From JBHHXR01 sp046757205 (GTDB taxonomy: Bacteria; Pseudomonadota; Alphaproteobacteria; Rhodobacterales; Rhodobacteraceae), in contig JBHHXR010000139.1 of the NCBI GenBank assembly GCA_046757205.1, positions 1 to 9,028 of the forward strand: a stretch of DNA of 9,028 nucleotides, given 5' to 3'. The notes beneath the pieces were generated by a model. The model saw only the letters and a list, made by a program, of their open reading frames with translations. It made no database searches and was not told the DNA's origin. The position numbers and the translations under genes were made by a program. Shown here one piece after another: positions 1 through 5,977 of the stretch (its first letter is position 1; each line of letters opens with the position of its first letter).

Positions 1-1621
1 CCGCGCCCGCGGCCTTCGCCATGCGCGCCCACATCAGGCCGAGGCAGACATGGCCGAAGAGGTGCATGAAATCGGTGGAGCCGGCCAGTGCCTCGTTGGG
101 GTTCTTCATGGCGTTCTGCATGAAATACATGCCGGCCGCCTGCAGGTCCTTCGACGCCTGTTTCAGCGGCTCGAGGAAGTCCGTCTTCAGCGCCTCGTCG
201 GCCTCGTTTTCCTTGATGAACGCCTTCACCATGTCGAAGAACGCCATGACGTGCTTGCCGCCGTCGGCGGCGAGCTTGCGGCCCACCAGGTCGAGCGCCT
301 GCACGCCGTTGGCGCCCTCGTAGATCATCGCGATGCGGGCGTCGCGGACGAATTGCGAGACGCCGGTCTCGGTGATGTAGCCGTGGCCGCCGAACACCTG
401 CTGGGCCTGCACCGCCATCTCGAAGCCCTTGTCGGTGAGGAAGCCCTTGATCACCGGGGTCATGAGCGAGATCAGCCCGTCCGCGTCGGCGTCGCCCTTG
501 CGCACATGCGCGTCGATCAGCGAGGCGCCCCACATGACGAAGGCCCGGGCGCCCTCGGTGAACGCCTTCTGGTCCATCAGCGCGCGGCGGATGTCGGGGT
601 GCACGATCAGCGGGTCGGCGGGGCCATCGGGGTTCTGCGCGCCGGTCACGGCGCGGCCCTGCAGCCTTTCGCGGGCGTAGTCGCGCGCCATCTGGTAGGC
701 GCCCTCGGCCTGGGCGTAGCCCTGCAGGCCGACGCCGAGCCGCGCCTCGTTCATCATGGTGAACATGGCGCGCAGGCCCTTGTGTTCCTCGCCCAGCAGG
801 TAGCCGGTGGCGCCGTCGAAGTTCATCACGCAGGTCGAGTTGCCGTGGATGCCCATCTTTTCCTCGATCTTGCCGCAGGAAACCGCGTTGCGCTGGCCCG
901 GCGTGCCGTCCTCCTTGACCAGGAATTTCGGCACGATGAAGAGCGAGATGCCTTTCACCCCTTCCGGCCCGCCGGGGATTTTCGCCAGCACCAGGTGGAT
1001 GATGTTGTCCGCCATGTCGTGCTCGCCCGCGGAGATGATGATCTTCTGGCCGGTGATCTGGTAGGAGCCGTCGTCCTGCGGCTCCGCCTTGGTGCGCAGA
1101 AGCCCCAGATCCGTGCCGCAATGGGGCTCCGTCAGGTTCATGGTGCCGGTCCATTCGTTGGTCACCATTTTCGGCAGGTAGGTCTGTTTCTGCTCGTCCG
1201 AGCCATGCGCGTGGATCGCCGAATAGGCGCCGTGGGTCAGGCCGGGATACATGTTGAGCGCCATGTTGGCGGAGACGTGCATCTCGCTGACCGCGGTGTT
1301 GAGGATGTAGGGCATGCCCTGGCCGCCATAGTCAGGGTCGCAGTCGAGCCCGGTCCAGCCGCCCTCGCGCAGGACGTCATAGGCCTCCCGGAAACCCTTC
1401 GGCGTGCGCACCACGCCGTTTTCCAGCACGCAGCCTTCGCGGTCGCCGACCTCGTTCAGCGGCGCCAGAACGTCGCGGGCGATCTTGCCGGCCTCGTCGA
1501 GGATGGCGGCGGTGAAGGACGGGTCAAGCTCGTCGTAGCCGGGGATATCGCTTTCGTGCACCCGCAGGGTCTCGTGCAGGACGAATTCGAAATCTCTGAG
1601 TGGCGGTTTATAGTTGGCCAT
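1..1621 (-). CDS. Acyl-CoA dehydrogenase, large DmdC-like family (3' end outside window)
   Basis: FAD-dependent alpha,beta-dehydrogenation of an acyl-CoA, first step of a beta-oxidation-type pathway, cytoplasmic. The 540 residues visible start MANYKPPLRDFEFVLHE, typical of the extra N-terminal segment in this subfamily. The central domain has the substrate/FAD loop MNLTEPHCGTDLG (about residues 163-175). IYEGANGVQALDLVGRK follows, with Glu435 at the position of the catalytic base of acyl-CoA dehydrogenases. The rest begins the subfamily's C-terminal extension. Family members are roughly 590-600 residues, so about 55 are missing at the left edge. The ATG at 1621 follows a GGAGGG Shine-Dalgarno (1625-1630) and lies 22 bp after the merR stop, so the two form one operon. 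Relatives include DmdC (methylmercaptopropionyl-CoA dehydrogenase) and general fatty acyl-CoA dehydrogenases. The substrate cannot be read from the sequence; the MerR neighbour favours fatty-acid or branched-chain acyl-CoA breakdown. Confidence 0.93.
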   Translation of the reverse strand, partial: MANYKPPLRDFEFVLHETLRVHESDIPGYDELDPSFTAAILDEAGKIARDVLAPLNEVGDREGCVLENGVVRTPKGFREAYDVLREGGWTGLDCDPDYGGQGMPYILNTAVSEMHVSANMALNMYPGLTHGAYSAIHAHGSDEQKQTYLPKMVTNEWTGTMNLTEPHCGTDLGLLRTKAEPQDDGSYQITGQKIIISAGEHDMADNIIHLVLAKIPGGPEGVKGISLFIVPKFLVKEDGTPGQRNAVSCGKIEEKMGIHGNSTCVMNFDGATGYLLGEEHKGLRAMFTMMNEARLGVGLQGYAQAEGAYQMARDYARERLQGRAVTGAQNPDGPADPLIVHPDIRRALMDQKAFTEGARAFVMWGASLIDAHVRKGDADADGLISLMTPVIKGFLTDKGFEMAVQAQQVFGGHGYITETGVSQFVRDARIAMIYEGANGVQALDLVGRKLAADGGKHVMAFFDMVKAFIKENEADEALKTDFLEPLKQASKDLQAAGMYFMQNAMKNPNEALAGSTDFMHLFGHVCLGLMWARMAKAAGA

Positions 1622-1643
1622 GTTCCCTCCGGGGGTTCTGGAT

Positions 1644-2042
1644 TCATTCCGCCGCTTTCGCGACGCCTTTCTCGGCAAGCACCTGCTCGCCCCATTTCAG
1701 CATTTCCCTGAGATCCTTGATCGCCGCCGTCAGTTCCGTGCGCTGCGCCTCCATTTCGCGCAGGCGTTCGCGGCCCAGCCGGTAGGTTTCGGCAAGCTGG
1801 GTGCGCTGCTGGTCGCCGATGTCGTAGAGGTTGAGAAGCTGGCGGATGTCTTCCAGCGAGAAGCCGAATCGCTTGCCTTGCAGGATCAGCTTCAGCCGGG
1901 CGCGGTCGCGCCGGGTGAAAAGGCGTTTCTGGCCTTCGCGGACAGGGAAGATCAGCTCTTTCGCCTCGTAAAAGCGCAGGGTTCGCGGCGTCACGTCGAA
2001 GCGCCTGCACATTTCCCCGATTGTCAGAAGCTCTTCGGCCAT
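1644..2042 (-). CDS. MerR-family transcriptional regulator, probable regulator of acyl-CoA catabolism
   Basis: A 132-residue DNA-binding regulator. The N-terminal winged helix-turn-helix is clear: LTIGEMCRRFDVTPRTLRFY (residues 6-25), then the wing region ending in RLFTRRDRARLKLIL and the GFSLEDIRQLLNLYD helix. A coiled-coil dimerisation helix (about residues 80-125, rich in R, E, L and Q) finishes the protein. There is no C-terminal cysteine cluster, so it is not a metal sensor like MerR or CueR. The chosen ATG (2042) has GGAGG at 2048-2052, five bases away; an upstream in-frame ATG at 2108 would add 22 residues lacking the family start and lies about at the predicted transcription start. 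It is first in an operon with an acyl-CoA dehydrogenase, an arrangement like LiuR-type regulators of branched-chain and fatty-acid breakdown. It probably binds the palindrome in its own promoter. The ligand is unknown; an acyl-CoA is an inference. Confidence 0.9.
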   Translation of the reverse strand: MAEELLTIGEMCRRFDVTPRTLRFYEAKELIFPVREGQKRLFTRRDRARLKLILQGKRFGFSLEDIRQLLNLYDIGDQQRTQLAETYRLGRERLREMEAQRTELTAAIKDLREMLKWGEQVLAEKGVAKAAE

Positions 2043-2115
2043 CGCTGCCTCCGTAGCGTTGCAAAAAACGCTGCCCAAGGATCTGGACCCATTTGCGCGC
2101 GCAATCAAGGAGAAA

Positions 2116-2144
2116 AGTTTACGTTAACGTAAACGTTATGTAAA
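2116..2144 (-). promoter_or_regulatory. Promoter of the merR-acyl-CoA dehydrogenase operon with embedded operator
   Basis: Read on the minus strand, TTTACA (2139-2144) is followed after exactly 17 bp by TAAACT (2116-2121), a good sigma70-type -35/-10 pair. The predicted start is near 2109, giving a leader of about 65 bases. An 18-bp perfect palindrome, GTTTACGTTAACGTAAAC (2117-2134), fills most of the spacer and overlaps the -10. The normal 17-bp spacing differs from the stretched 19-20 bp of classical MerR-activated promoters, so simple repression by the downstream MerR protein, released by a ligand, is the likelier mechanism. Promoter and regulator assignment are inference. Confidence 0.7.
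2117..2134. promoter_or_regulatory. 18-bp perfect palindrome, probable MerR-family operator
   Basis: GTTTACGTTAACGTAAAC equals its own reverse complement over all 18 bases and is strikingly AT-rich for this genome. It lies between the merR start and the upstream gene, inside the predicted promoter. From memory, LiuR-type MerR regulators of acyl-CoA catabolism recognise palindromes with ACGT-containing half sites, which fits, but I could not check this against a motif collection. Confidence 0.7.
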
Positions 2145-2186
2145 GGGCGGGCCCGCGCGCCGGCTGTGCGTTCGGACGGGGTTGGA

Positions 2187-3359
2187 TCAGGACAGGAAGC
2201 CGGGCAGGAAGAAGTAGAAGAAATAGGCGACGATCAGCGCCGGAACAGCGCTGTAGGCGGTCGCCATGACTGCCGCGCGCGGGTTGAGCGCGATGGCCGG
2301 GAACAATGCGTCGCCGTCGTTGGAGATGGCGTTCCCGACAAGGGCGGAGAAGGGAACCAGCCCGTTTATGTACAATGTACAGACCAGTATCTGCGGCCCG
2401 CAGCCGGGGATGAAGCCGACGACGATTCCGATCAGCGGCAGGAGCACCGCGACGGATTCAAAGAGCGCCTTCAGCTCGAAGCCGCCGAAGGCGACGACGT
2501 ACTCGTAGGCCAGATAGGCGAACACCACCCAGATGGTTATGAAACTGGTCTCCTCCGCCGCCCGCGTGATCGGCGAATCGGCGGCGTTGGTCAGCGCGGC
2601 GAGCGGTGAGCTGGCCCAGACGAGCAGGCTGACCGCGATGCCGGAGAGGCCGACGGCGACCGGCAACGCGCCGAAAAGGGCGTAGAGATCGAATTGCAGA
2701 ATCTGGAACAGGCCGAGGACGATACCGGGCAGGAACACGACGAAATACAGGTAATCCCGCGCCCGCGTCCTGCCGATGCGCGGCGCGAGGTCGCAGCGCG
2801 CGCGGGCCGCGCCGCGATAGTCGCGCCGTTCGAGGAAATCCACCGCGTAGCCGGAAACGACGCCGACGACCAGCGACAGCGGCAGGACGACGGCCGCCGC
2901 GTCGGGGCGCACGGCGATGAGCAGAAACGCCGCGTCGCCCATGGTGGCCGTCAGGGCCGCGACCACCGCGCCGAGGCTGACATTGCCCGAAGAATAGGCC
3001 GCCACCACCAGCACCGCGCCGCCGCAGCCCGGCGTCATGCCGAGAACGCCGGCGATCGGCACCTGCGCCTGGCGCGACCGGCGCATCGCCGTGCCCATGT
3101 CGAAACGGAACAGTTTCTCGGTGCCGTAAAACAGGAGCAGCGTCGCGGCGACGAAGGCCGAAACCTGGACGTAGGCGTCGATCATCTGGGTCCGCGTCAC
3201 CGCTCCGAGCGCGCCGGGGAACATGGCGGCGGCGAACAGCGCCAGCGCAATCAGCAGGCGCCCGGTGCGGAACGGGCCAAGGTGCTTGGGAAGGCGGATC
3301 GCGGGGCGTACCCGAATGTCCGCCGCCGCTGTTGTCCGTGTATCCGGCGTGAAGACCAT
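2187..3359 (-). CDS. Putative manganese/heavy-metal transporter, 10-TM permease (ArsP_2/DUF2899-like)
   Basis: A 390-residue inner-membrane protein, full length, with about ten hydrophobic segments and a short basic N-terminus. It contains two related halves. GVLGMTPGCGGAVLVV (104-119) followed by ATMGDAAFLLIAV (138-150) matches GIVVGFIPGCGPQILV (311-326) followed by ISNDGDALFPAIAL (345-358). Both PGCG motifs lie 31 residues before a GDA motif, and the halves are offset by 208 residues. Paired PGCG and GDA motifs are what I recall of the family annotated as putative manganese transporter or 10-TM heavy-metal exporter; the substrate is not proven. The ATG at 3359 lacks a convincing Shine-Dalgarno. 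A Fur-type palindrome 18 bp upstream suggests metal control. No yybP-ykoY-like leader is possible in so short a 5' region. It is transcribed towards merR but separated from it by 144 bp holding merR's own promoter, so it is probably monocistronic. Confidence 0.85.
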   Translation of the reverse strand: MVFTPDTRTTAAADIRVRPAIRLPKHLGPFRTGRLLIALALFAAAMFPGALGAVTRTQMIDAYVQVSAFVAATLLLFYGTEKLFRFDMGTAMRRSRQAQVPIAGVLGMTPGCGGAVLVVAAYSSGNVSLGAVVAALTATMGDAAFLLIAVRPDAAAVVLPLSLVVGVVSGYAVDFLERRDYRGAARARCDLAPRIGRTRARDYLYFVVFLPGIVLGLFQILQFDLYALFGALPVAVGLSGIAVSLLVWASSPLAALTNAADSPITRAAEETSFITIWVVFAYLAYEYVVAFGGFELKALFESVAVLLPLIGIVVGFIPGCGPQILVCTLYINGLVPFSALVGNAISNDGDALFPAIALNPRAAVMATAYSAVPALIVAYFFYFFLPGFLS

Positions 3360-3377
3360 GGGAGCCGATTCTGCAAG

Positions 3378-3392
3378 TGCGAATTATTCTCA
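3378..3392. promoter_or_regulatory. Fur/Mur-like box upstream of the metal permease
   Basis: On the minus strand the 15-mer TGAGAATAATTCGCA matches the classical 7-1-7 Fur consensus TGATAATnATTATCA at 11 of 14 defined positions and is palindromic at 6 of 7 base pairs. It ends 18 bp before the permease ATG, where it would cover the -10 region or the start of transcription. A second overlapping palindrome, TATT-N3-AATA (plus-strand positions 3385-3395), could allow two dimers, as seen at many Fur sites. In alphaproteobacteria the Fur homologue is often the manganese regulator Mur, which would agree with a manganese permease. Binding itself is inference. Confidence 0.6.
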
Positions 3393-3420
3393 ATAGCGAA
3401 ACTAACTCCGACCTTCCGCG

Positions 3421-3441
3421 AAGGCAAGCAAGATTTGCCTT
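3421..3441. repeat. Inverted repeat AAGGCAA-N7-TTGCCTT in the divergent promoter region
   Basis: Perfect 7-bp arms at 3421-3427 and 3435-3441 are separated by 7 bp, in the gap between the leftward permease and the rightward thioesterase operon. Each arm includes TTGCCT on one strand, which could act as a -35 element. On the minus strand TTGCCT is followed after 17 bp by TAGTTT (3399-3404), a weak -10. The element may be an operator or a chance repeat; the short arms leave this open. Confidence 0.4.
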
Positions 3442-3489
3442 GATGCCGGCGCCGGTATCGGGGACTTCTCGGCTGAGAGGCCGAACACC

Positions 3490-3948
3490 ATGTCCGAGAG
3501 CGACGGCAAGACCCGTATCGCCCGCCAGTTCACGGCGATGATCCCGCATTCGAAGGCGCTGGGGATGCGCCTGGAAAAGATCGGGGCGGGTTGGGCGGAA
3601 ATGTCGATCCCCTACGACGAACGCCTGATCGGCGATCCGGCCACCGGCGTGGTGCATGGCGGCGTCGTCACGGCGCTCCTGGATTCGTGCTGCGGGGCGG
3701 CGGTGATGGCGCACCCGTCCTCGCCCGGTGGCACGGCGACGATAGATCTGCGCATCGACTACATGCGTCCGGCGCCGCCGGGCCAGACCCTGCACGCCCA
3801 CGCCGAATGCTACCGGATCACGAGAAACGTCGCATTCGTGCGGGCCACCGCCTTTTGCGGCGCCCCCGGCGAGCCGGTGGCGACGGCGGCGGGAGCGTTC
3901 ACCGTGGAGGCGATGGCGCCGCGCGGGGGAGCAGGCGATGGCGCGTAA
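3490..3948 (+). CDS. PaaI-family hotdog-fold thioesterase (first of a tandem pair)
   Basis: A 152-residue hotdog-fold protein, predicted to hydrolyse an acyl-CoA thioester in the cytoplasm. The signature VVHGGVVTALLDSCCGAAV (54-72) is the central helix, with His56-Gly-Gly at its start. Asp65, nine residues after the His, occupies the position of the catalytic Asp in PaaI. A beta strand TIDLRIDYMRPAP (84-96) and the C-terminal strands follow; length is normal for the family. The ATG at 3490 is preceded by GAGAGG (3475-3480), nine bases away. Its last 11 bases overlap the next gene, so translation is probably coupled. The substrate is unknown; PaaI relatives act on phenylacetyl-, aromatic or medium-chain acyl-CoAs. 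No aromatic-catabolism genes are visible nearby, so a housekeeping acyl-CoA clearance role is equally possible. Confidence 0.88.
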   Translation: MSESDGKTRIARQFTAMIPHSKALGMRLEKIGAGWAEMSIPYDERLIGDPATGVVHGGVVTALLDSCCGAAVMAHPSSPGGTATIDLRIDYMRPAPPGQTLHAHAECYRITRNVAFVRATAFCGAPGEPVATAAGAFTVEAMAPRGGAGDGA

Positions 3949-4456
3949 GAACCCCGAACCCGTGCAGGTGGTCAAGCAGCGCCGGGACGCGGCGCTTTCA
4001 CGGATGGCGGCGGCCATCCCCTATGTCCGGTATCTCGGTGTCCAGTTCGAGCGGCGCGGCGACGAACTGACGGCGCAACTCCCCTATTCGGAATCGCTCG
4101 TCGGCAACCCGTTTCTGCCGGCGCTGCATGGCGGTGCCATCGGCGCGTTTCTGGAGATCGCGGCGATAATGGAACTGCACTGGACGATGGTGTGGAGCCG
4201 CATGGAAGGCGGCGGCGAGGCGGCGCGGGAAATCGAGCGCGGAAAGTTCCCGCCGATGCCGAAGACCATCGACATCACCGTTGACTATCTGCGGTCGGGA
4301 CTGCCGCGCGACGCCTACGCGCGGGCCCGCGTGGTGCGCTCGGGGCGGCGCTACGCCTCGGTGCAGGTGGAAAGCTGGCAGGACAACCGCGGCCGGCCCT
4401 TCGCCCAGGCCACCGTGCACTGCCTGATGCCGCAACCCGACGGGCCGCATGGCTGA
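3938..4456 (+). CDS. PaaI-family hotdog-fold thioesterase (second of the pair, Glu variant)
   Basis: A 172-residue hotdog protein of the same family but clearly diverged from the gene before it. The signature is LHGGAIGAFLEIAAIM (63-78). His64-Gly-Gly is kept, but the residue nine further on is Glu73 instead of Asp, as in the Arthrobacter-type 4-hydroxybenzoyl-CoA thioesterases. Between the central helix and the strand KTIDITVDYLRSG (109-121) there is a polar stretch (about 82-108, with GGGEAAREIERGKFPPMP) that the first protein lacks. The start overlaps the previous gene by 11 bp and the end overlaps the MATE gene by 8 bp (ATGGCTGA), indicating one coupled transcript. The pair might form a mixed oligomer or act on different acyl-CoAs; this is inference. 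Substrate unknown. Confidence 0.87.
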   Translation: MARKNPEPVQVVKQRRDAALSRMAAAIPYVRYLGVQFERRGDELTAQLPYSESLVGNPFLPALHGGAIGAFLEIAAIMELHWTMVWSRMEGGGEAAREIERGKFPPMPKTIDITVDYLRSGLPRDAYARARVVRSGRRYASVQVESWQDNRGRPFAQATVHCLMPQPDGPHG

Positions 4457-5768
4457 CCGGCCGCCGGAGATCACCCACCGCCGGGTCCTGAAAATTGCCA
4501 TTCCCATCGTCATCGCCAACGCCACGGTGCCGATACTCGGCGCCGTGGACACCGGCGTCGTCGGGCAGCTCGGGCAGGCGGCGCCGATCGGGGCGGTCGG
4601 TATCGGCGCCGTCATATTGTCCGGCATCTACTGGATATTCGGCTTCCTGCGCATGGGCACCACCGGCATGGTGGCGCAGGCGCGCGGGGCCGGCGACGCC
4701 CCGGAGACCGGAGCGCTGCTGATGCGCGGCCTGATCGTGGCCGCCGCCGCCGGCGTCGGCTTCATCGTGCTTCAGGCGCCGGTGTTCCGGGCCGCCCTGG
4801 AGATTTCCCCGGCGACGCCGCGTGTCGAGGCGCTGGCCGGCGATTACCTCGCCATCCGCATCTGGGGGGCGCCGGCAGCCATCGCGGTCTTCGCCCTGAC
4901 CGGCTGGCTGATCGCCATGGAGCGCACGCGCGCCGTGCTGGCCGTCCTGCTGTCGACCAACGGGCTCAATATCGGGCTGGACCTGCTGTTCGTGCTGCGG
5001 TTGGGCTGGGGCGTCGAGGGCGTCGCCGTGGCCACGCTGATCGCGGAATGGACCGGCGCCGCGCTGGCCCTGTGGTTCTGCGGCGACGCGTTCGGCGGCC
5101 GCCAGTGGCGCAACTGGCCGCGCGTTTTCGACTGGGGAAAAATCCGCCGCATGGCGGCGGTCAACCGCGACATCATGCTGCGCTCGGTGCTGGTGCAGGT
5201 CGCTTTCATCGGCTTCCTGTTCGTCGCCGGCGGACTGGGCGACGTGGCGCTGGCGGCGAACCAGATACTGATCCAGTTCCTGCACATCACCGCCTATACC
5301 ATGGACGGCTTCGCCATCGCCGCCGAAACGCTGGTCGGGCAGGCGCTCGGCGCCCGCGCGCGCCCGGTGCTGCGCCGCTCCGCCATCGTCACCAGCCAGT
5401 GGGGCGCGGTGGTGGTGATCGCGCTGTCGCTGTTCTTCCTGCTGGCCGGCGACGCCGTCGTCGCGGTGATGGCGACATCCGAAGAAGTGCGCGCCGCCGC
5501 CGGCGTGTACCTGCCGTGGATGGCGGCGATGCCGCTGGTCGGCTGGGCGGCGTGGATGCTGGACGGCATCTTCATCGGCGCCACCAGATCGCGCGAGATG
5601 CGCAACGCGATGCTGGTCTCGGTCGCCGTCTACGCGGTGGCGGCGCTGGTCCTGCCACGGTTCTTCGGCAATCACGGGCTGTGGGCGGCGCTGATGGCCT
5701 TCAACGCCACGCGCGCGGTGACGCTGGGCCTGCGCTACCCGGCGCTGGAGGCGGCGGCCGACGGTTAG
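4449..5768 (+). CDS. MATE-family efflux transporter, DinF-like
   Basis: A 439-residue inner-membrane antiporter with twelve predicted membrane segments, the usual MATE length and topology. TM1 carries IVIANATVPILGAVDTGVVG (about 19-38), the family's N-terminal motif. The second half holds TMDGFAIAAETLVGQALGAR (284-303), the DinF-subfamily TM8 motif with Asp286 and Glu293. MATE proteins export organic cations, drugs or metabolites in exchange for H+ or Na+; the substrate here cannot be inferred. The ATG lies inside the end of the second thioesterase gene with no strong Shine-Dalgarno, so translation probably depends on ribosomes finishing that gene. Being last in an operon with two thioesterases suggests export of the free acid or another product of thioester hydrolysis, but a plain detoxification role is possible. 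It ends in TAG and faces pyrD convergently. Confidence 0.92.
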   Translation: MADRPPEITHRRVLKIAIPIVIANATVPILGAVDTGVVGQLGQAAPIGAVGIGAVILSGIYWIFGFLRMGTTGMVAQARGAGDAPETGALLMRGLIVAAAAGVGFIVLQAPVFRAALEISPATPRVEALAGDYLAIRIWGAPAAIAVFALTGWLIAMERTRAVLAVLLSTNGLNIGLDLLFVLRLGWGVEGVAVATLIAEWTGAALALWFCGDAFGGRQWRNWPRVFDWGKIRRMAAVNRDIMLRSVLVQVAFIGFLFVAGGLGDVALAANQILIQFLHITAYTMDGFAIAAETLVGQALGARARPVLRRSAIVTSQWGAVVVIALSLFFLLAGDAVVAVMATSEEVRAAAGVYLPWMAAMPLVGWAAWMLDGIFIGATRSREMRNAMLVSVAVYAVAALVLPRFFGNHGLWAALMAFNATRAVTLGLRYPALEAAADG

Positions 5769-5977
5769 GGCCAGATGAGCTTGTCCGGAAACACCGCCGG
5801 TCGGTCCCGCCCCGGTCGCTGGCGGCCCGGGCTGCGCCTGCCTGCCCTGTCCGGTGAAGATGACGTGTTATCGGCACCGGTCGTGGTTCCGTTGCCTGCC
5901 GGGGCTTTGTGCCCGCGTCCGGCGGGATTTCGCGCGGCGCGGGTTGTGCCGGACGGTGATGTCAAGCACCGCTTCCC
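5769..5977. other. Convergent intergenic region with GC-rich inverted repeats, no gene
   Basis: This 209-bp gap separates the ends of the MATE gene and pyrD. No open frame here looks like a protein; those crossing it read into pyrD antisense and have low-complexity Arg/Pro composition. Two inverted repeats are visible: CCGGTG (5851-5856) with CACCGG (5875-5880), and CGTCCGGC (5916-5923) with GCCGGACG (5948-5955) enclosing 24 GC-rich bases. Neither is followed by a T run in either direction, so neither is a standard intrinsic terminator. They may still slow polymerase or protect 3' ends of the converging transcripts, or termination may be Rho-dependent. Confidence 0.5.

Noticed and set aside
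50..1711. 553-codon open frame on the plus strand
   Set aside because: It lies opposite the acyl-CoA dehydrogenase, is rich in His, Arg, Val and Ala without any domain, and is explained by GC-rich codon use on the other strand.
2055..2072. AGCGTT/AACGCT hairpin in the merR leader as a regulatory RNA element
   Set aside because: Only six base pairs around a six-base loop, just upstream of the Shine-Dalgarno; too small to claim a riboswitch or attenuator.
2147..2156. GCGGGCCCGC palindrome after the permease as a terminator
   Set aside because: Self-complementary with no loop and only a short TTT after it on the minus strand; GC-rich chance palindrome.
3360..3489. Manganese riboswitch (yybP-ykoY type) before the metal permease
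   Set aside because: Only about 18 bp separate the Fur-like box from the start codon, and no riboswitch-like fold is visible.
2458..4017. 519-codon open frame on the minus strand
   Set aside because: Runs through the permease in another frame, the intergenic region and antisense to the first thioesterase; Arg/Pro-rich low-complexity product with no motif.
4275..5675. 466-codon open frame on the minus strand
   Set aside because: Antisense shadow of the MATE gene, with Gln/Arg/Ala-rich composition; the MATE reading has clear membrane helices and motifs.
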